A stretch of 64,000 nucleotides of DNA from Simmondsia chinensis. Lineage: Eukaryota > Streptophyta > Magnoliopsida > Caryophyllales > Simmondsiaceae. Below, piece by piece: positions 10,905 to 24,610 of this stretch. The stretch lies in the NCBI GenBank assembly GCA_018398585.1, contig JAGTTD010000005.1, positions 7,309,355 through 7,373,354 of the forward strand. Direction: 5' to 3'. The translations under genes and the position numbers were made by a program. The notes beneath the pieces were generated by a model. The model worked only from the letters and a program-made list of their open reading frames with translations, was not told the origin of the DNA and made no database searches. Each line of letters opens with the position of its first letter. The first letter of the stretch is position 1.

Positions 10905-13900
10905 TCTATATATATATAGAGAAGTTCCACCCCCCTAAAAACCCTTCCAACCCAAAAAGACTAAATTTTGAGATTTTTTCTTTTTCTTTAATTACCTTTT
11001 TCACCTAATCCCTTTTTCTTTAATTTTTTTATTTTTTCTTAATTTTTTTTCAATCCTAATTCTTACATATTTACCTTTTTATTTTCCTTTTTTCTTAAAT
11101 TTTTTTTTTTGATCACCTAATTAATTTGTATATTAAACATCAATAATTGTTATTTATTTGTGAATTAAACAACAATAATTAATCTAAAAGTAACCCAACT
11201 ATATCTCAACTTATCAAAGGGATGGCAATAGAGCGGGTGGGTATAGCGTGCCTCCTGTATACCTGCCCCATTACCCTAATGTGCGTATAATATTGGTAAA
11301 TAATTTGGATTATTGAATTCAAAGGCATATTTTTTAACTTTAGGATTAACTATATACAAAATGAACTATTAGTGGGTATGAGGTGGGCCGGGGCGAGTAT
11401 GGAGCATGGCTGGGTGGGTCCTCACTTATACCCGAGCCTGCCCCGTTTAACTTTGGTTTATAAGATCTAAGCATTAGACAACAGAACTAACGGTACCCAC
11501 CACCCGAATCCTGCACCCATACCCACCCCATTACCTGTCACGGGTATGAAGTGGATACCCAACAATAATTAATTTAAAAGTAATCCAACTATGTCTCAAC
11601 GTATCAAAGGGAGGGTAATGGGGTGGGGTGGGGCAAGTCGGATACGGGGTGCCTCCTCCACATCTGCACCTGCCACCCAAATCCTATACCCGTACCCACC
11701 CCATTGCCTTAATGTGCATATAAAATGATTATCTATACCTGCTCATATTAGTTATTTAATACTACTTTACAAAATAAATTATTTTATTAACCATTGGTAA
11801 ATGAGATTATCTATACCCACTCCTATTAGTTATTTAATACTATTTTAAAAATAAATTATCTCTTTTATAACATTGATAAATAATTTAGATTATTAAATTT
11901 AAATACATATTTTTTAATTTAAAATTAACTATGTATAAAATAAAGCGCGTAAGGTAGGTATGAGGTGAGGCGTAGTGGTTATGGGGCAGGGCAAGGCATG
12001 TCTCCACTTATACCTGTACCCATCCCAAACGGGGCGCCTACCCACGAGTAGAGGGTTTCAACCACCTCATTGCCACAAAATCAACAGGGTATGGTGGGTA
12101 TGAAGTTGGATGGGCCGGGTATGGAGGATCACGGGGCGGCTCCCCCCTTATACCCATACCTGCCCCATTTGACTTTGGTTTATAAGATCTATACATTAGA
12201 CAACAAAACTAATCGCACTTACCATCCAAAGCCTATACCTGTACTCAGCCCATTACCGGCCATGGGTATGAAGTGCATATCCTTACCCACCCCGGCAGTT
12301 CCAAGCCTGTACCCCTACCCGCCTCATTACTCGCGGATATCCTTTACCTGCCATGTGCTTCCTTAATATGCGTACAGAACGATTATCTATATCCAGTCCT
12401 ATTAGTTATTTAATACTATTTTTAAAAACAAATTATTTCTTTTATAATATTGATAAAGATTTTGGATTATTAAATTTAAACATTTATTTCTTAATTTAAA
12501 GGTTAACTATGTACAAAATAAAACACGTATGGTGGGTATAAGGTGTGTAAAGTTTGATTTTAGTTTATAAAATCTACGCATTCAATAATAAAACTAAGAT
12601 ACAACAAAACTTAATTCATTAAAACATAATCCTTAATTTTGATTCTTGAATTTAAACACATATTTTTTTATTTCAAGGTTAACTATATACAAAATTAACC
12701 GATTATGATGGGTATGGGGTGGGGCGGGGCAAGTATGAAGCGTGGCTAGGCCGGTCCCCATTTATACCCAAGCCGCCCTGTTTCAATTTGATTTATAAGA
12801 TCTACGCATTAGACAATAAACTAAACGTAACTGCACCCAAATCTTATACCCGTACCCGTCCCATTACCCGCCACCTGTATGAAGTGTATACCCAACAATA
12901 ATTAATATAAAAGTATCTCAATTATATCTCAAAGTATCAAATGGATGGCAATGGGCCGAGGCGGGTGCGGGGTGCCTTCTCCATACCAGTACCCGCCACC
13001 CAAATCCTATACCCGTAACCACTTCATTATCCTAATGTACGTACAAAATAATTATCTATACTCGCTCATATTATTTGTTTATTACTATTTTTAAAACAAT
13101 TTTTTTTAACATTAATAAATAATTTGGATTATTAAATTTAAACCTTATTTTTTAAATTTCAAGGTTAACTATGTACAAAATGAGCCGGGTATGATAGGTA
13201 TGAGGCCAGGCGGGGTGGGTATGGAGCATGGCGGGGCGGGTCACCATTTATACCCGTACCCACCCCATTTGACTTTAGTTTATAAGATCTACGTACTACA
13301 CAACAAAAATAACCGCACCCGCCACCTAAAACCTATTCCGGTACGCAGCCCATGGCCCGCCATGGGTATGAATTGCATACCCATAGCCGCCCCACCAGTG
13401 ACTGACCCGTAGCCCTACCCACCTCATTACCCGTGGGTATCCATTATCCACCCCGTACCTCTTTGATGTGCGTACAAAACAGCTATCTATACCCGCTCCT
13501 ATCAAGTGGAGTGGAGCCCATTGCCATCCTAATATCTCTTAGTCAAAAAATTACCCACCGCCAACTTTTTTATCAAAATAAACCAGAGCGTTATTCCATG
13601 CGCCATACTGAACCACCAATTCAATATCTTTTAAAATCGAATTATTTGAGTTTGATTATTTTTGAGTTAGAAAAGTTATAGTTTGGTTATTTTGATAAAA
13701 ACCCTAACGCATTGTGCCAAACGTATATTCGTGCATAAAGTAGTACATTTTTTATTTTAGACTTTTCTTATGTAATCCAAGAATAGGGCGCGGGTTAGAC
13801 CTCCTACAACTCGAAAAAAAATAAAGAGTTTTCGTATTTAATCCACGAAGTGCAACATTTTGCGTGCCTACTACAAGAAAGGATTTATTTTAACCCTGTG

Positions 13901-14529
13901 AGGTATAAAATTTTGACTTTGGTTTATAAGATCTACGCATTATACAACAAAACTAAGGTGCGAAAAAACTAATTAATTAAAGTTCCAAAAATTAAAAAGG
14001 AAAACATATTTGCAATTTAAGACTTTTCGTATTTAACCTATAAAAAAATAAAAAGGGTTCTAAAAAAGGCCCCTAAGAACCGAAAATAATAAAGAAAATA
14101 TTAGGGCAATATATTATTATTTTAGTACTTCTCTTATGTAATCCGAGAATAGGGTACCGGTTACACATTCAACAATTTCGAATTAACACTTTTTGTATTT
14201 AGTCCATAAAAGAAAATCAAGTAAACTTCCTATAACCAAATAATAATAATAATAATAAAATTTTAATTTATGACTTTTTATATTTAATTCATAAAAAAAA
14301 TATGTAAAAAAAGAACAAATAAAGTCCCTGTGAAAGATTTAAAACAGGAAATATAGTTTGTCTTATTTTTTGTTAAAATTTTTACAGTTACTACTATAAA
14401 AATTATGTAAATTGAACAATATTATAGACAGCAGATTAAATAAGATGTTAGTTCGATGCAAAAAATTACGCATATAAAAAAAAGGTGACCAATAAATACC
14501 GTCCGTGCATCGTACGTAATTGAACCTAG
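10905..14529 (+). mobile_element. Non-autonomous Helitron B (about 3.6 kb)
   Basis: Starts TCTATATATATATAGAGAAG, then TTCCACCCCCCT. The first 1.4 kb closely matches the 5' part of Helitron A (8205-9610). It ends with CCGTGCATCGTACG and AATTGAACCTAG before T, a slightly decayed hairpin plus CTAG terminus. No protein frame is present. The interior consists of repeated diverged units with GGGTATGG-type blocks and the TTTATAAGATCTA word (about 11456, 12179, 12563, 12793, 13280 and 13922). These units recall non-autonomous hAT sequences, so the Helitron may have captured such DNA and amplified it. Confidence 0.65.
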
Positions 14530-17500
14530 TACTATCTATCTATATCTTAAATTTAAAGTTGGTAACTAACTCCTCCCCCTCTTAAAATCTCCTATTCTTC
14601 TAATTCTATTATTTTAGACTCTTAACAAAATTTTTATTAAAAAAGGGCAAAGAAAAAAAAAAAAAAAATAGAAACGTGGTAATATTGTGGGTAACCTCCC
14701 CATATCCCACTCTTTGCCAATTACATTAACAACGGCTCCACCTTTGTTTTATGCACATAACCCCCCAACCCCCTTCCACCTTTGTAGGGAAAAAAAAAAA
14801 TGAAATCCATAAACAAAAGAGCATATTTAATCGCGGAGTTGTTTCTCTTGGAATGTTATACATTGCGGTGATCACTATATAGGAGAATTTAAGAAGGTTT
14901 CTTGGCGTTCAAATATGAGTAAAGGATAATAATTGGTATCTTGACAACTCAATTCAGAGTCATAAATTCAGGTTGGTAATGTAATCACCCTATAAAATTT
15001 GTTGTTAAATTTATTATATTTATGTTTTGTTATTCCTTTAGTTGTGGGGAGCACTGAAATTGGAGCGTTTAATAGGTTCTTACATTGGTGGGTGTAGGCG
15101 GGATTTTATATACATAGAGTTGTGGAACGCATATACTTGAAACAATAGTTGAAATACTTCAAATAATGATAAGAGTGAAATATTTTACTCAAATACATAT
15201 AAATAAAATCAACTATTAATTCTCTTCTTTTCTGGGATTAAAAATTTTAATGAATTATAATTTAATTACGACATTGTTGAAAACATTTTTCAATGATTGA
15301 TTGTTTTTATTGTGTTTGTAATAGATTTTAGTTACAATGATTCAAGTGTCTATTTTTGGATTAGAGTTGAAAATATAAACATATCATAACCTGATTCATT
15401 AATTAATAACTCACATATTTCATCTCTTCCCAATATAATGTGTTGTAGAGTACCAAAGAAAAATTTCTCTCTAGACTCATTAAAACATTTTAATTCATAA
15501 AAGTAATCACTAAAAAGTTTGAAATTTGTAATCACCTCTCATTAAAACACTTATACTTATAACGGTACAAATAAATTTGAATTTTCAAAAAAATATAGGG
15601 CACATGCTAGGAAATACCAAAAAATATATTCAAAAAATGTAAATTTAATTTTCAAAAAAAAAACAAAATATATTATAAAGCTTACCAGTACTTAATATAT
15701 TCGAGTTACAACGAACATTGTTCTAAAAACTTTCAAAAATTTCAAAGAATTCAGCATTTGAAAAAGATAAAAGATTAATATAAATTATTTACATAAACAA
15801 ATATTAAGGTGCTTTAGAAATGCTAAAAGCATCCAATAAAATAAAGATACAAAAGAAGTATTATTTTAAAAATTAAGTTTCTAAAATATGAAGTATCCAA
15901 TAAACTAAAGATACAAAAGAAGCATCTCTCTATCTATCTTCTATCTATATATTTAATTCTAAGTTATTAATAATTTTTTTTAGCCACTCACATATTTACA
16001 ATTTTTTTTTCTCAAAATCCCCAGTTCATGCGGTTGGTTTTCGATTTTATTTATTTTTTTATTTTTTTAAAATCTCCACTCTATATGGTTATTTTTCCAT
16101 TTTAACTTTTACAATATTCCCACTATATGTAGTTATTTTCCTATTTTAAATTTTTAAAAAAATCCTACCCATTTAAAATTTTATTCTTAAATTCAAATTT
16201 ATTTATCTATCTTCTATCTATCTTCTATTATTTAAGGAATAGTTTCCACCATCCCCGCAATCCTCTCTTTTCCTAATCCTTGCAATCTAAAAATCCATAT
16301 CTTCAATTAAAAAATAAATAAAAGATAATAAAATTCTGAACAGACCTACACAATTTAAATACAATTTATATATTTATATATTTTGTAGAAGCAATATCTT
16401 TCACCAATAAAAAAAAAATATATATATAATTGTATCTTAGAAATCCTTAATTCAAAAAAAAATCTTTTTAAAAATAAAAAACTATCTCATTACCTACCAA
16501 AATAATTTGTTTGTAATTATCTTTTCTAAAAATAATATATTTTCACTAATAAGAAATATTCAAAATTGAATTAAAAAATTATGAATTCAAAATGTTATTT
16601 TTCCAATAACTAAATTAATCTCATTAACTACCCTCTTTTATTCAAAATAATGCCCACTACTCCCCCTTTCAAGCCCTAACCGCTGAGGTGTGGGAGTGGT
16701 TAAAGGATAAACCATCCCATTAATATAATAACCGCAAGGAAGAGAAAATTTAAATGGGCCATTTATGCAAGTTCTCCACTAGAATTTTTTGTTTATCTTG
16801 ATTTTAATTTTTTGTAGATGATTATCCTCCTCCCGACTTAAATTTCACGTAAATGCATGATATTTGCTTTATTAATCATGCATCATATTTTATTGTGCAT
16901 AGTTTATGCCGTATTTAAAATTTCCAAACAAATTAACAAATTAAAAAAATATTTATACAAGAATATGTTTCAAAGGCAAAAAAAAAAAAAAAAAAAAACT
17001 ATACTTAATGCCACTCTTTTAGTAAACGACTTTAATATACGCAAAATATAAACAATAGTTGTGTATGACATGGTAAAAATGTTATTGGTACTTTATCACT
17101 TAGATATCTTAGCGTTCAATATTTTTCACTGAGATATTCTAATGTTCTAATATATTACAAAAATGTGCATATGGCACAAGATATCGCTGAATTTTTAGTA
17201 CATTAGGATAGATAAAAAATCATCAAATTATAATACAAACTGCCAATATATTGCCTAAATCAAGTACCATATTTGGAAATTTCAACAATCTATCTACTAA
17301 CATGTTATAAATTATGTAAACAAAGTTTGAATCATAAATTAAAATCATATCAACTAAACAAAATTTGAAACAACATTAGAATCATATCTACAATCAAAGT
17401 ATATTTAATTTATATACATAATCTATTTTGTAGCCTTCATCTTTCATGATTTGAATGCTAAAATAAAATTTCTTAAAAATATTTTTATCGTTTTGTTGCT

Positions 17501-18301
17501 AGAAGTTACATTACTATTGAGTACTATAAATTTCAGTTCATTATTATGTTAGAAGTTCTACAATTTTTTTATTTTAATATACGTAATTTTTTTATCGTTT
17601 GGTTAAAGCATTGGCGTGAAAATGACATTACAGTGTTGCCGATATACATATGCAGAATTTGATTTATTTCTCAGGTAATATGCTCTGCATGCACATTGAT
17701 CCCTTGGATATAATATACTTGACATTTGTATTTTTACATACCAAATTTCATTTCTTTGGTTACATGTTGCTATGATCCCTTCATTTTCACAATTGTAGCT
17801 CTTAGTTTGTCCAAAACCTAGAAAAATATGAGGAAAGAGAGACGCGAAAGATAGATTGGCGGCGAGAGAGAAGAAACACATACAGTGAGAGACCATTAAG
17901 ACATTGCGATGAGAGAGAAAAGGGTGATGTAGGGGAGAGAGAGACGGACGAGAGAGAAAAAGGGAGCTAATTTTGAAGAGAAACAAACAAATGTGAAAAT
18001 GAGAAGAGCAAATTACGATTAAAGTTTTCTTTTTTAAATTTCATAAATTTTGGGTGCTAATATTGACATAGCTTATATTATTATAAGTTTGTACTATAAT
18101 AAATTCTTTTAAGAAATTTGTGATATTCATACAAAATTTATCAAATTCAATCGTAGGGTAACTTTAGATACAACGTATCTCATCGTTCACTTATAAATCA
18201 GATAAATCTCTAAATATATTTACTTTATTTTTTTTCTATATCTATGCATATGCTGATCATTTACATGATGTTAAATTGCATACTTAATTAGGTCTATAAA
18301 T
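14530..18301. other. AT-rich stretch without genes, with possible old Helitron 5' ends
   Basis: Nothing coding was recognised in these 3.8 kb. TATC microsatellites followed by TATATATTTAATT-type sequence at about 14535, 15930 and 16200 resemble the left end of the Helitron at 18302 and may be relics of further insertions. A CT/GA-rich tract lies at 17830-17970, and simple A/T runs occur at 14653, 16980 and elsewhere. Confidence 0.4.
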
Positions 18302-19490
18302 ATCTATATCTATCTATCTATATATATTTAATTTCAAGTTCCTTTTTAATTTGAGGAAAAACCTTTTCTAATTTTTAATTAAATTGTCTAAATACTAGTT
18401 TGCATGATATAGTTTAATAGTGAAACTAGATGTTCTTTATGCGGTGTATGGTCATTATTTAAATTTTAAATAATTCAGCATTTGAAAAAGATCAAAAATA
18501 AATATGTATACAACAACAACAACAACAGTCCCAGTGCCTCGCGGCTCCCGCAATGAGCAGGGTCTGGGACGGGTGATGTACGCAGCCTTGCCCCTTCCGT
18601 GGAAAGGAGACTGTTTCCGGGGACCCCCAACCTGAAGTAAATATGTATGGTCAACATAAACAAATAGTAATGGGCTTTAAAAATTCTTTTAATTTTGGAT
18701 TAATTTTCTTTTTGTTAGCGTGCTTATTTTTTCAATCGTAGGGTTTCTTTTAACATTGGGTGGCCACGTTCTTCTTCATGTAGTATTATAGATCAACGAA
18801 GACAATTTGCTTACTGCATATTTGCAAGACTTTGTGAAACGAAGTTGGATATTTGTAATAAATGCTCCGGACTTTGGTACAGCAACTGACATTCTGATAG
18901 TGTCTCTCATTACACCTATCAAATGGGAAGAAGAGCTATACTACATCAAGAACTAGGCAAGGACAAAGGCGCAGGTATCAAACTAAATTGTAACGCAAAA
19001 CTAACAAAATGATACAAAATATAAATATAATAGGCTACACTTTTATCACTAAAAACTTTATACCATGAACAATAACACAAAATATGCTTTACAACACTTT
19101 TATAATAACAAATAATCAACATAAATATGGCCAACCTCAAAATAGACAACAAAATAAAACTTATAATACACAAAACATATGGAGGTAATGTTTACTAACA
19201 AATCTTCTACAATGGAGGAGATTGAAGCCAATGCTACATGTGATATGCCAACATTGCAATGGAAACAAATAAATGACACTGCAGATGAAAGTCAAAATTT
19301 GTAAACAAATGACTTCAATTTAATTAAAATTCTGTTTGTCCTACGAACATGTACCATAGTTTCATTAGATGTGCAAACACGAGCCATGTGAAACACGAGA
19401 TATTTAATATTGTCGTTTCTCCAACAAATCTATACCGCATTTCCATTCAAACTTTAAATACCGCCGTGCCTCGCACGGGAACAAAACTAG
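18302..19490 (+). mobile_element. Short non-autonomous Helitron E (about 1.2 kb)
   Basis: The body from about 18382 to 19490 is almost identical to the right 1.1 kb of Helitron A, including the antisense SINE. It ends with CCGTGCCTCGCACGGG, then AACAAAACTAG before T. The left end is less clear; TC at about 18302-18318, in a TATC microsatellite, is the best candidate. There is no coding capacity. Confidence 0.65.
18509..18631 (-). mobile_element. SINE (Au-like), minus strand, inside Helitron E
   Basis: Same element as at 9734-9861, at the same internal position, with a slightly shorter (TTG)n tail and a handful of substitutions. It was carried along by the Helitron rather than inserted independently. 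Confidence 0.75.
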
Positions 19491-19965
19491 TATATATATA
19501 AAGAAGTTGTCCCCCTCCCCAAAAGCCCCCAAATCTCCAATTCTTTTTTTTCATATTTTTCCTTTTTTTCTTAAAAGTTTCCTAATCCTAATCCTTTTTT
19601 TAATTACAATCTCCAATTCTTTTTTTTTTTCATATTTTTCCTTTTTTCTTAAGAGTTTCCTAATCCTAATCCTTTTTTAAATTACATTTGCCCTTTTTCT
19701 TATTTTATTTTTTTTCCTTTTTTCTTATTTTGCTTTTTCGGTATTTATTTGTAGATTAAACAACAACAATTAATCTAAAAATAGCACAGCTATATCTCAA
19801 CGTATCAAAGGGATGACAATGGAATGGGTACGATTATTTATACCTGCTCTTATTAGTTATTTATTACTGTATTTAACAATAAATTGTTTCTTTTATAACA
19901 TTGATAAATAATTGGGATTATACTATATCTATCTATACTCTACTATACTATACTCTACTATACTA
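19491..19965 (+). mobile_element. Helitron 5' fragment abutting Helitron E
   Basis: Directly follows the CTAG at 19490 and starts TATATATATAAAGAAGTTG then TCCCCCTCCCC. It resembles 10721-10904 and continues into GTAGATTAAACAACAAC-like sequence also seen near 8470 and 11165. It ends in a TACTATAC-type microsatellite where Helitron C begins. Confidence 0.5.
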
Positions 19966-22630
19966 TCTATACTATATATATATAGAGAAGTTCCACCCTC
20001 CCTAAAAACTCTTCTCACCCCAAATTCTAAATTTTTAGATTTTTCTTTTTTTTATTTTCTTTTTTTTAATTCTCACTTACTTATCTTTATCCTTTTAATT
20101 TTATTTTTTTTTTTCAATTCTCACAAACTTATCCTTATTTTTAAAAAATTTTTTTTTTCTTATTTTACTTTTGCCAAGAAAAATAAACAAATTAAAAAGA
20201 ATTTTTAATGCTTGAACTCTATTTTTAATGATTAGAATATAAAACGTTGAAATTTGAAGGGTTAATTTTAAAAGATACTGAATTGGCAGGTGAGTGTCTA
20301 TAAGTGGAGCGGGTAGTGCGTATGGGTTAGGTATACCGGCTCTGTACCCAACACTGGTATAAGGCGGGTACAGATATATAAAAATATTTATTTAAAATTT
20401 TAAATGTTTGCTTCAAATTAAAAGTCACAGGTTCTTAAAATAAAAAGCCTCAAACTAAAAAATACAGTCCATAAATTCTACATTTCTAATTTTTAATGTA
20501 ATTCAATGCTTGGTTGTATCACAATGAATATTATATTAAGATATCGTAATTAGTAAATTATATAAATTACATAAGAAAATTCATACTCTAATTATTAAAA
20601 TAAATAAATCCAATTCAATTAAACCATAATTTCAATGGACTAATTTTTATCTTTATAATAGTAGTATTCAAATTGGACACTTAAAACATAAAGCATGCTT
20701 ATCCATCCTTATCTAAATCCTTACAATGTGCAACCCTCTAAAATTAATTGAATACAAATGCTAAAATTATATTATGAGTATATTTCATTTACCTTTTATT
20801 TTCTTTATTTGAACTGAAAAATGTCATTTAAAATAAATGATGACTTCTCACTTAAAATAGACGAAAAGAAAATACATAAAAATTATATACCCTTCCCACC
20901 CCAAATTCTAAATTTTTAGATTTTTCTTTTTTTTTGTTTTCTTTTTTTCAATCCTCACTTACTTATCCTTATCCTTTTAATTATTTTTTTTTTCAATCCT
21001 CACAAACTTATCATTATCTTTTTAATTTCTTTTTTTCTTATTTTACTTTTGCCAAGAAAAATGAACAAATTAAAGAGAATTTTTAATGCTTGAACTCTTT
21101 TTTTAATGATTAGAATATAAAACGTTAAATTTTGAAGGGTTGATTTTAAAATATACTGAATTGATACTGAATTGGCAGGTGAGTGTCTATAAGTGGAGCA
21201 GGTAGTGCGTATGGGTTAGGTGTACCGGCCCTGTACCCAACACTGGTATAAGGCGGGTGCAGATATATAAAAATATTTATTTAAAATTTTAAATGTTTGC
21301 TTCAAACTAAAAGTCACAGGTTATAAAAATAAAAAACCTCAAACTATATTTATTTGCAGATTACACAATTGAAAGCATAATGATTTCTAAAACCCTTTTT
21401 TGGGAATTAATAATTAAAATGTCGAGAATTGAACTAAAAAAATATAGTCCACAAATTCTACATTTCTAATTTTTAATGTAATTCAATGCTTGGCTGTATC
21501 ACAATTAATGCATAGCACCATTGCAATCATTACAATGTACAACCCCCAAGATTAATTGAACCTAAATAAAAGTAATGTAATTCAATATTTTTTCCGCACT
21601 TAAACAATAATTAATGTACTTCAGTCAAACCCAAATTTACCAAATTCTAAATTCTTAGATTTTTCCTTTTTTTATTTTCCTTTTTTCAATCCTCACATTT
21701 ACATGTTTATCGTAATTAGTAAATTATATAAATTACATGAGAAAATATCATTTAAAGAAAGATAATTTTATCATTTTCAATTTCAATGTCTTAATAATAG
21801 TAAAATTAGTTTTGACATTAACATCTTTATAAAATATATTATCCAAATCTCTACTTACATTATAATAAAGTCTCTCAATCCACAAAACCACCAAACTCAA
21901 AAGAAGCATTAATCCACTTTTTAAATTCTTCATGCTTATCAAAATTTCTCTAAAGCTCCCACCCACCCTCTAATAAGAAAGTCCAAAAAATTTCATTCCC
22001 CTTCAATAGTGGAGAAGCCGTTCAGCGTTGAACGTATTATCTAAACGGTAACAACTTCCACCTTATGTTTACTTTGTGGCCAGCAAAAAACTCCGATTTA
22101 CTTTATGTTATGTTATATGTTAAACTTTAGTAAAAAATGTTTGCATATAAGCAAACTACATCCATATTTACACTTAAATATTTTGTGTGTATTACCAATT
22201 CTATCGTTTATATGTAGAATCCAATAGTGAATTCCATATATGACATATTTATGGCATTCATTAGTAATATGTACATAACACAGCACTTATCAACAAATGC
22301 ACGACAAGTTCTATTTTAGGCAATAACATTACATAGGAGATTTGACCTGTTAATAACTTAAGCTCTTGCTTCTCTAACTACACAAGTAAGACTTGAAAAA
22401 CAAAGAACACAAAAGCATCTGTCAGGTAAAAAAACTTAGTTAACGATTTAACTCAGCAAGTTACATAACTGATTTAGTCTACTTTGGAAATTTTGTATTT
22501 TTCACTATACTATAGCAAGCTCGGGGGGGGGGGGGGGGGGAGGCCACGTTTTTACAACGCAAAAAACCACACGTATAAAAATATATTAACCAGTAAATAC
22601 CTGCCGTGCATCACACGGGAACAAAACTAG
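19966..22630 (+). mobile_element. Non-autonomous Helitron C (about 2.7 kb), deletion derivative of Helitron D
   Basis: The left end is TCTATACTATATATATATAG, then AGAAGTTCCACCCTCCC. The right end has CCGTGCATCACACGG followed by AACAAAACTAG and T. The last 150 bp match the end of the 15.4-kb Helitron D (37890-38043). At about 22287-22430 it carries a decayed copy of the Arg-rich N-terminal exon found in D at 28470-28620. It also contains two copies of an 0.85-kb internal repeat (GGCAGGTGAGTGTCTATAAG at about 20285 and 21175) that occurs three more times in D. An 18-base G run at about 22521 interrupts the subterminal region. Confidence 0.7.
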
Positions 22631-22779
22631 TACTATAATATTATAGTGAAGTTTCACCCCCCCTAAAAACCCTTCCCACCCCAAATTCTAAATTTTTAGA
22701 TTTTTCTTTTTTTTAATTTTTTTTTTTCAATCTTCACTTACTTATCCTTATCCTTTTAATTTTTTTTTTCAATGCAGTA

Positions 22780-24610
22780 AAAGATACTGAATTGGTAGGT
22801 GAGTGTCTATAAGTGGAGCGGATAGTGCGTATGGGTTAGATGTACCGGCTCTGTATCCAACACTGGTATAAGATGGGTACAGATATATAAAAATATTTAT
22901 TTAAAATTTTAAATGTTTGCTTCAAACTAAAAGTCACAAGTTCTAAAAATGAAAAGCCTCAAACTAAAAAATATAGTCCACAAATTCTATATTTTTAATT
23001 TTTAATATAATTCAATGTTTGGTTGTATCACAATAAATATTATATTAAGATATTGTAATTAGTAAATTATATAAATTACATGAGAAAATCTATACTCTAA
23101 TTATTAAAATAAATAAATCCAATTCAATTAAACCATAATTTCAATGGACTAATTTTTATCTTTATAATAGTAGTATTCAAATTGGACACTTAAAACTTAA
23201 AGCATGCTTATCCATCCTTATCTAAATCCTTACAATGTACAACCCTCTAAAATTAATTGAATACAAATGCTAAAATTATATTATGAGTATATTTTATTTA
23301 CCTTTTATTTTTTTATTTGAACTGAAAAATGTCATTTAAAGTAAATGATGACTTCTCACTTAAAACGGACGAAAAGGAAATAAATAAAAATTATATACCC
23401 TTTCCACCCCAAATTCAAAATTTTTAGATTTTTTTCAATCCTCACTTACTTATCCTTATCCTTTTAATTTCTTTTTTTTTTTTCAATCCTCACAAACTTA
23501 TCCTTATCTTTTTAATTTCTTTTTTTCTTATTTTATTTTTGCCAAAATAAATGAACAAATTAAAGAGAATTTTTAATGCTTGAACTCTATTTTTAATGAT
23601 TAAATATAAAACGTTGAATTTTGAAGGGTTAATTTTAAAAGATACTGAATTGGCAGGTGAGTGTCTATAAGTGGAGCGTGTAGTGTGTATGGGTTAGGTG
23701 TACCGGCTCTATATCCAACACTGGTATTAGGCGGATATGGATATATAAAAATATTTATTTAAAATTTTTAATGTTTGTTTCAAACTAAAAGTCACAGGTT
23801 CTAAAAATGAAAAGCCTCAAACTAAAAAATACAGTCCACAAATTCTACATATGAGAAAACCCATACTCTAATTATTAAAATAAATAAATCCAATTCAATT
23901 AAACCATAATTTCAATGGACTAATTTTTATCTTTATAATAGTAGTATTCAAATTGGACACTTAAAACTTGAAGCATGCTTATCCATCCTTATCTAAATCC
24001 TTACAATGTACAACCCTCTAAAATTAATTGAATACAAATGCTAAAATTATATTATGAGTATATTCTATTTACCTTTTATTTTCTTTATTTGAACTAAAAA
24101 ATATCATTTAAAGTAAATGATGACTTCTCACTTAAAATGGACAAGAACGAAATACATAAAAATTATATAATATAAACCCCAAATTCTAAATTTTTAGATT
24201 TTCCTTTTTTTTATTTTCTTTTTTTCTAACCTCACATACTTATCCTTATCTTTTTAATTTCTTTTCTCTTTTTTCAATCCTCACAAACTTATCCTTATCC
24301 TTTTAATTTTCTTTTTTTTTATTTTACGTTTCCCAAGAAAAATAAAAAAATTAAAGATAATTTTTAATGCTTGAACTATATTTTTAATGATTAGAATATA
24401 AAACGTTAAATTTTGAAGGGTTGATTTTAAAAGATACCGAATTGGTAGGTGAGTGTCTATAAGTGGAGCGGGTAGTGCGTATGGGTTAGGTGTACCGGCT
24501 CTGTACCTAAAGGATGCGGATATATAAAAATATTTATTTAAAATTTTAAATGTTTGCTTCAAACTAAAAGTCACATGTTCTAAAAATGATAAATCTCAAA
24601 CTATATTTAT
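22780..24610 (+). repeat. Three 0.8-kb direct repeats in the 5' part of Helitron D
   Basis: Copies of one unit begin near CCCAAATTCTAAATTTTTAG at 22680, 23405 and 24178. Each continues through GGCAGGTGAGTGTCTATAAG (or a close variant) at about 22793, 23651 and 24443. Related copies sit in Helitron C at about 20013 and 20893. No frame is open through the units; they look like internally amplified non-coding Helitron sequence. Confidence 0.65.

Noticed and set aside
14640..14670. Poly-A run as a possible retroposon tail
   Set aside because: No upstream retroposon body or flanking duplication was found.
17603..17986. 127-codon minus-strand frame
   Set aside because: No recognisable domain; the first half covers a GA-rich simple tract and there is no supporting context.
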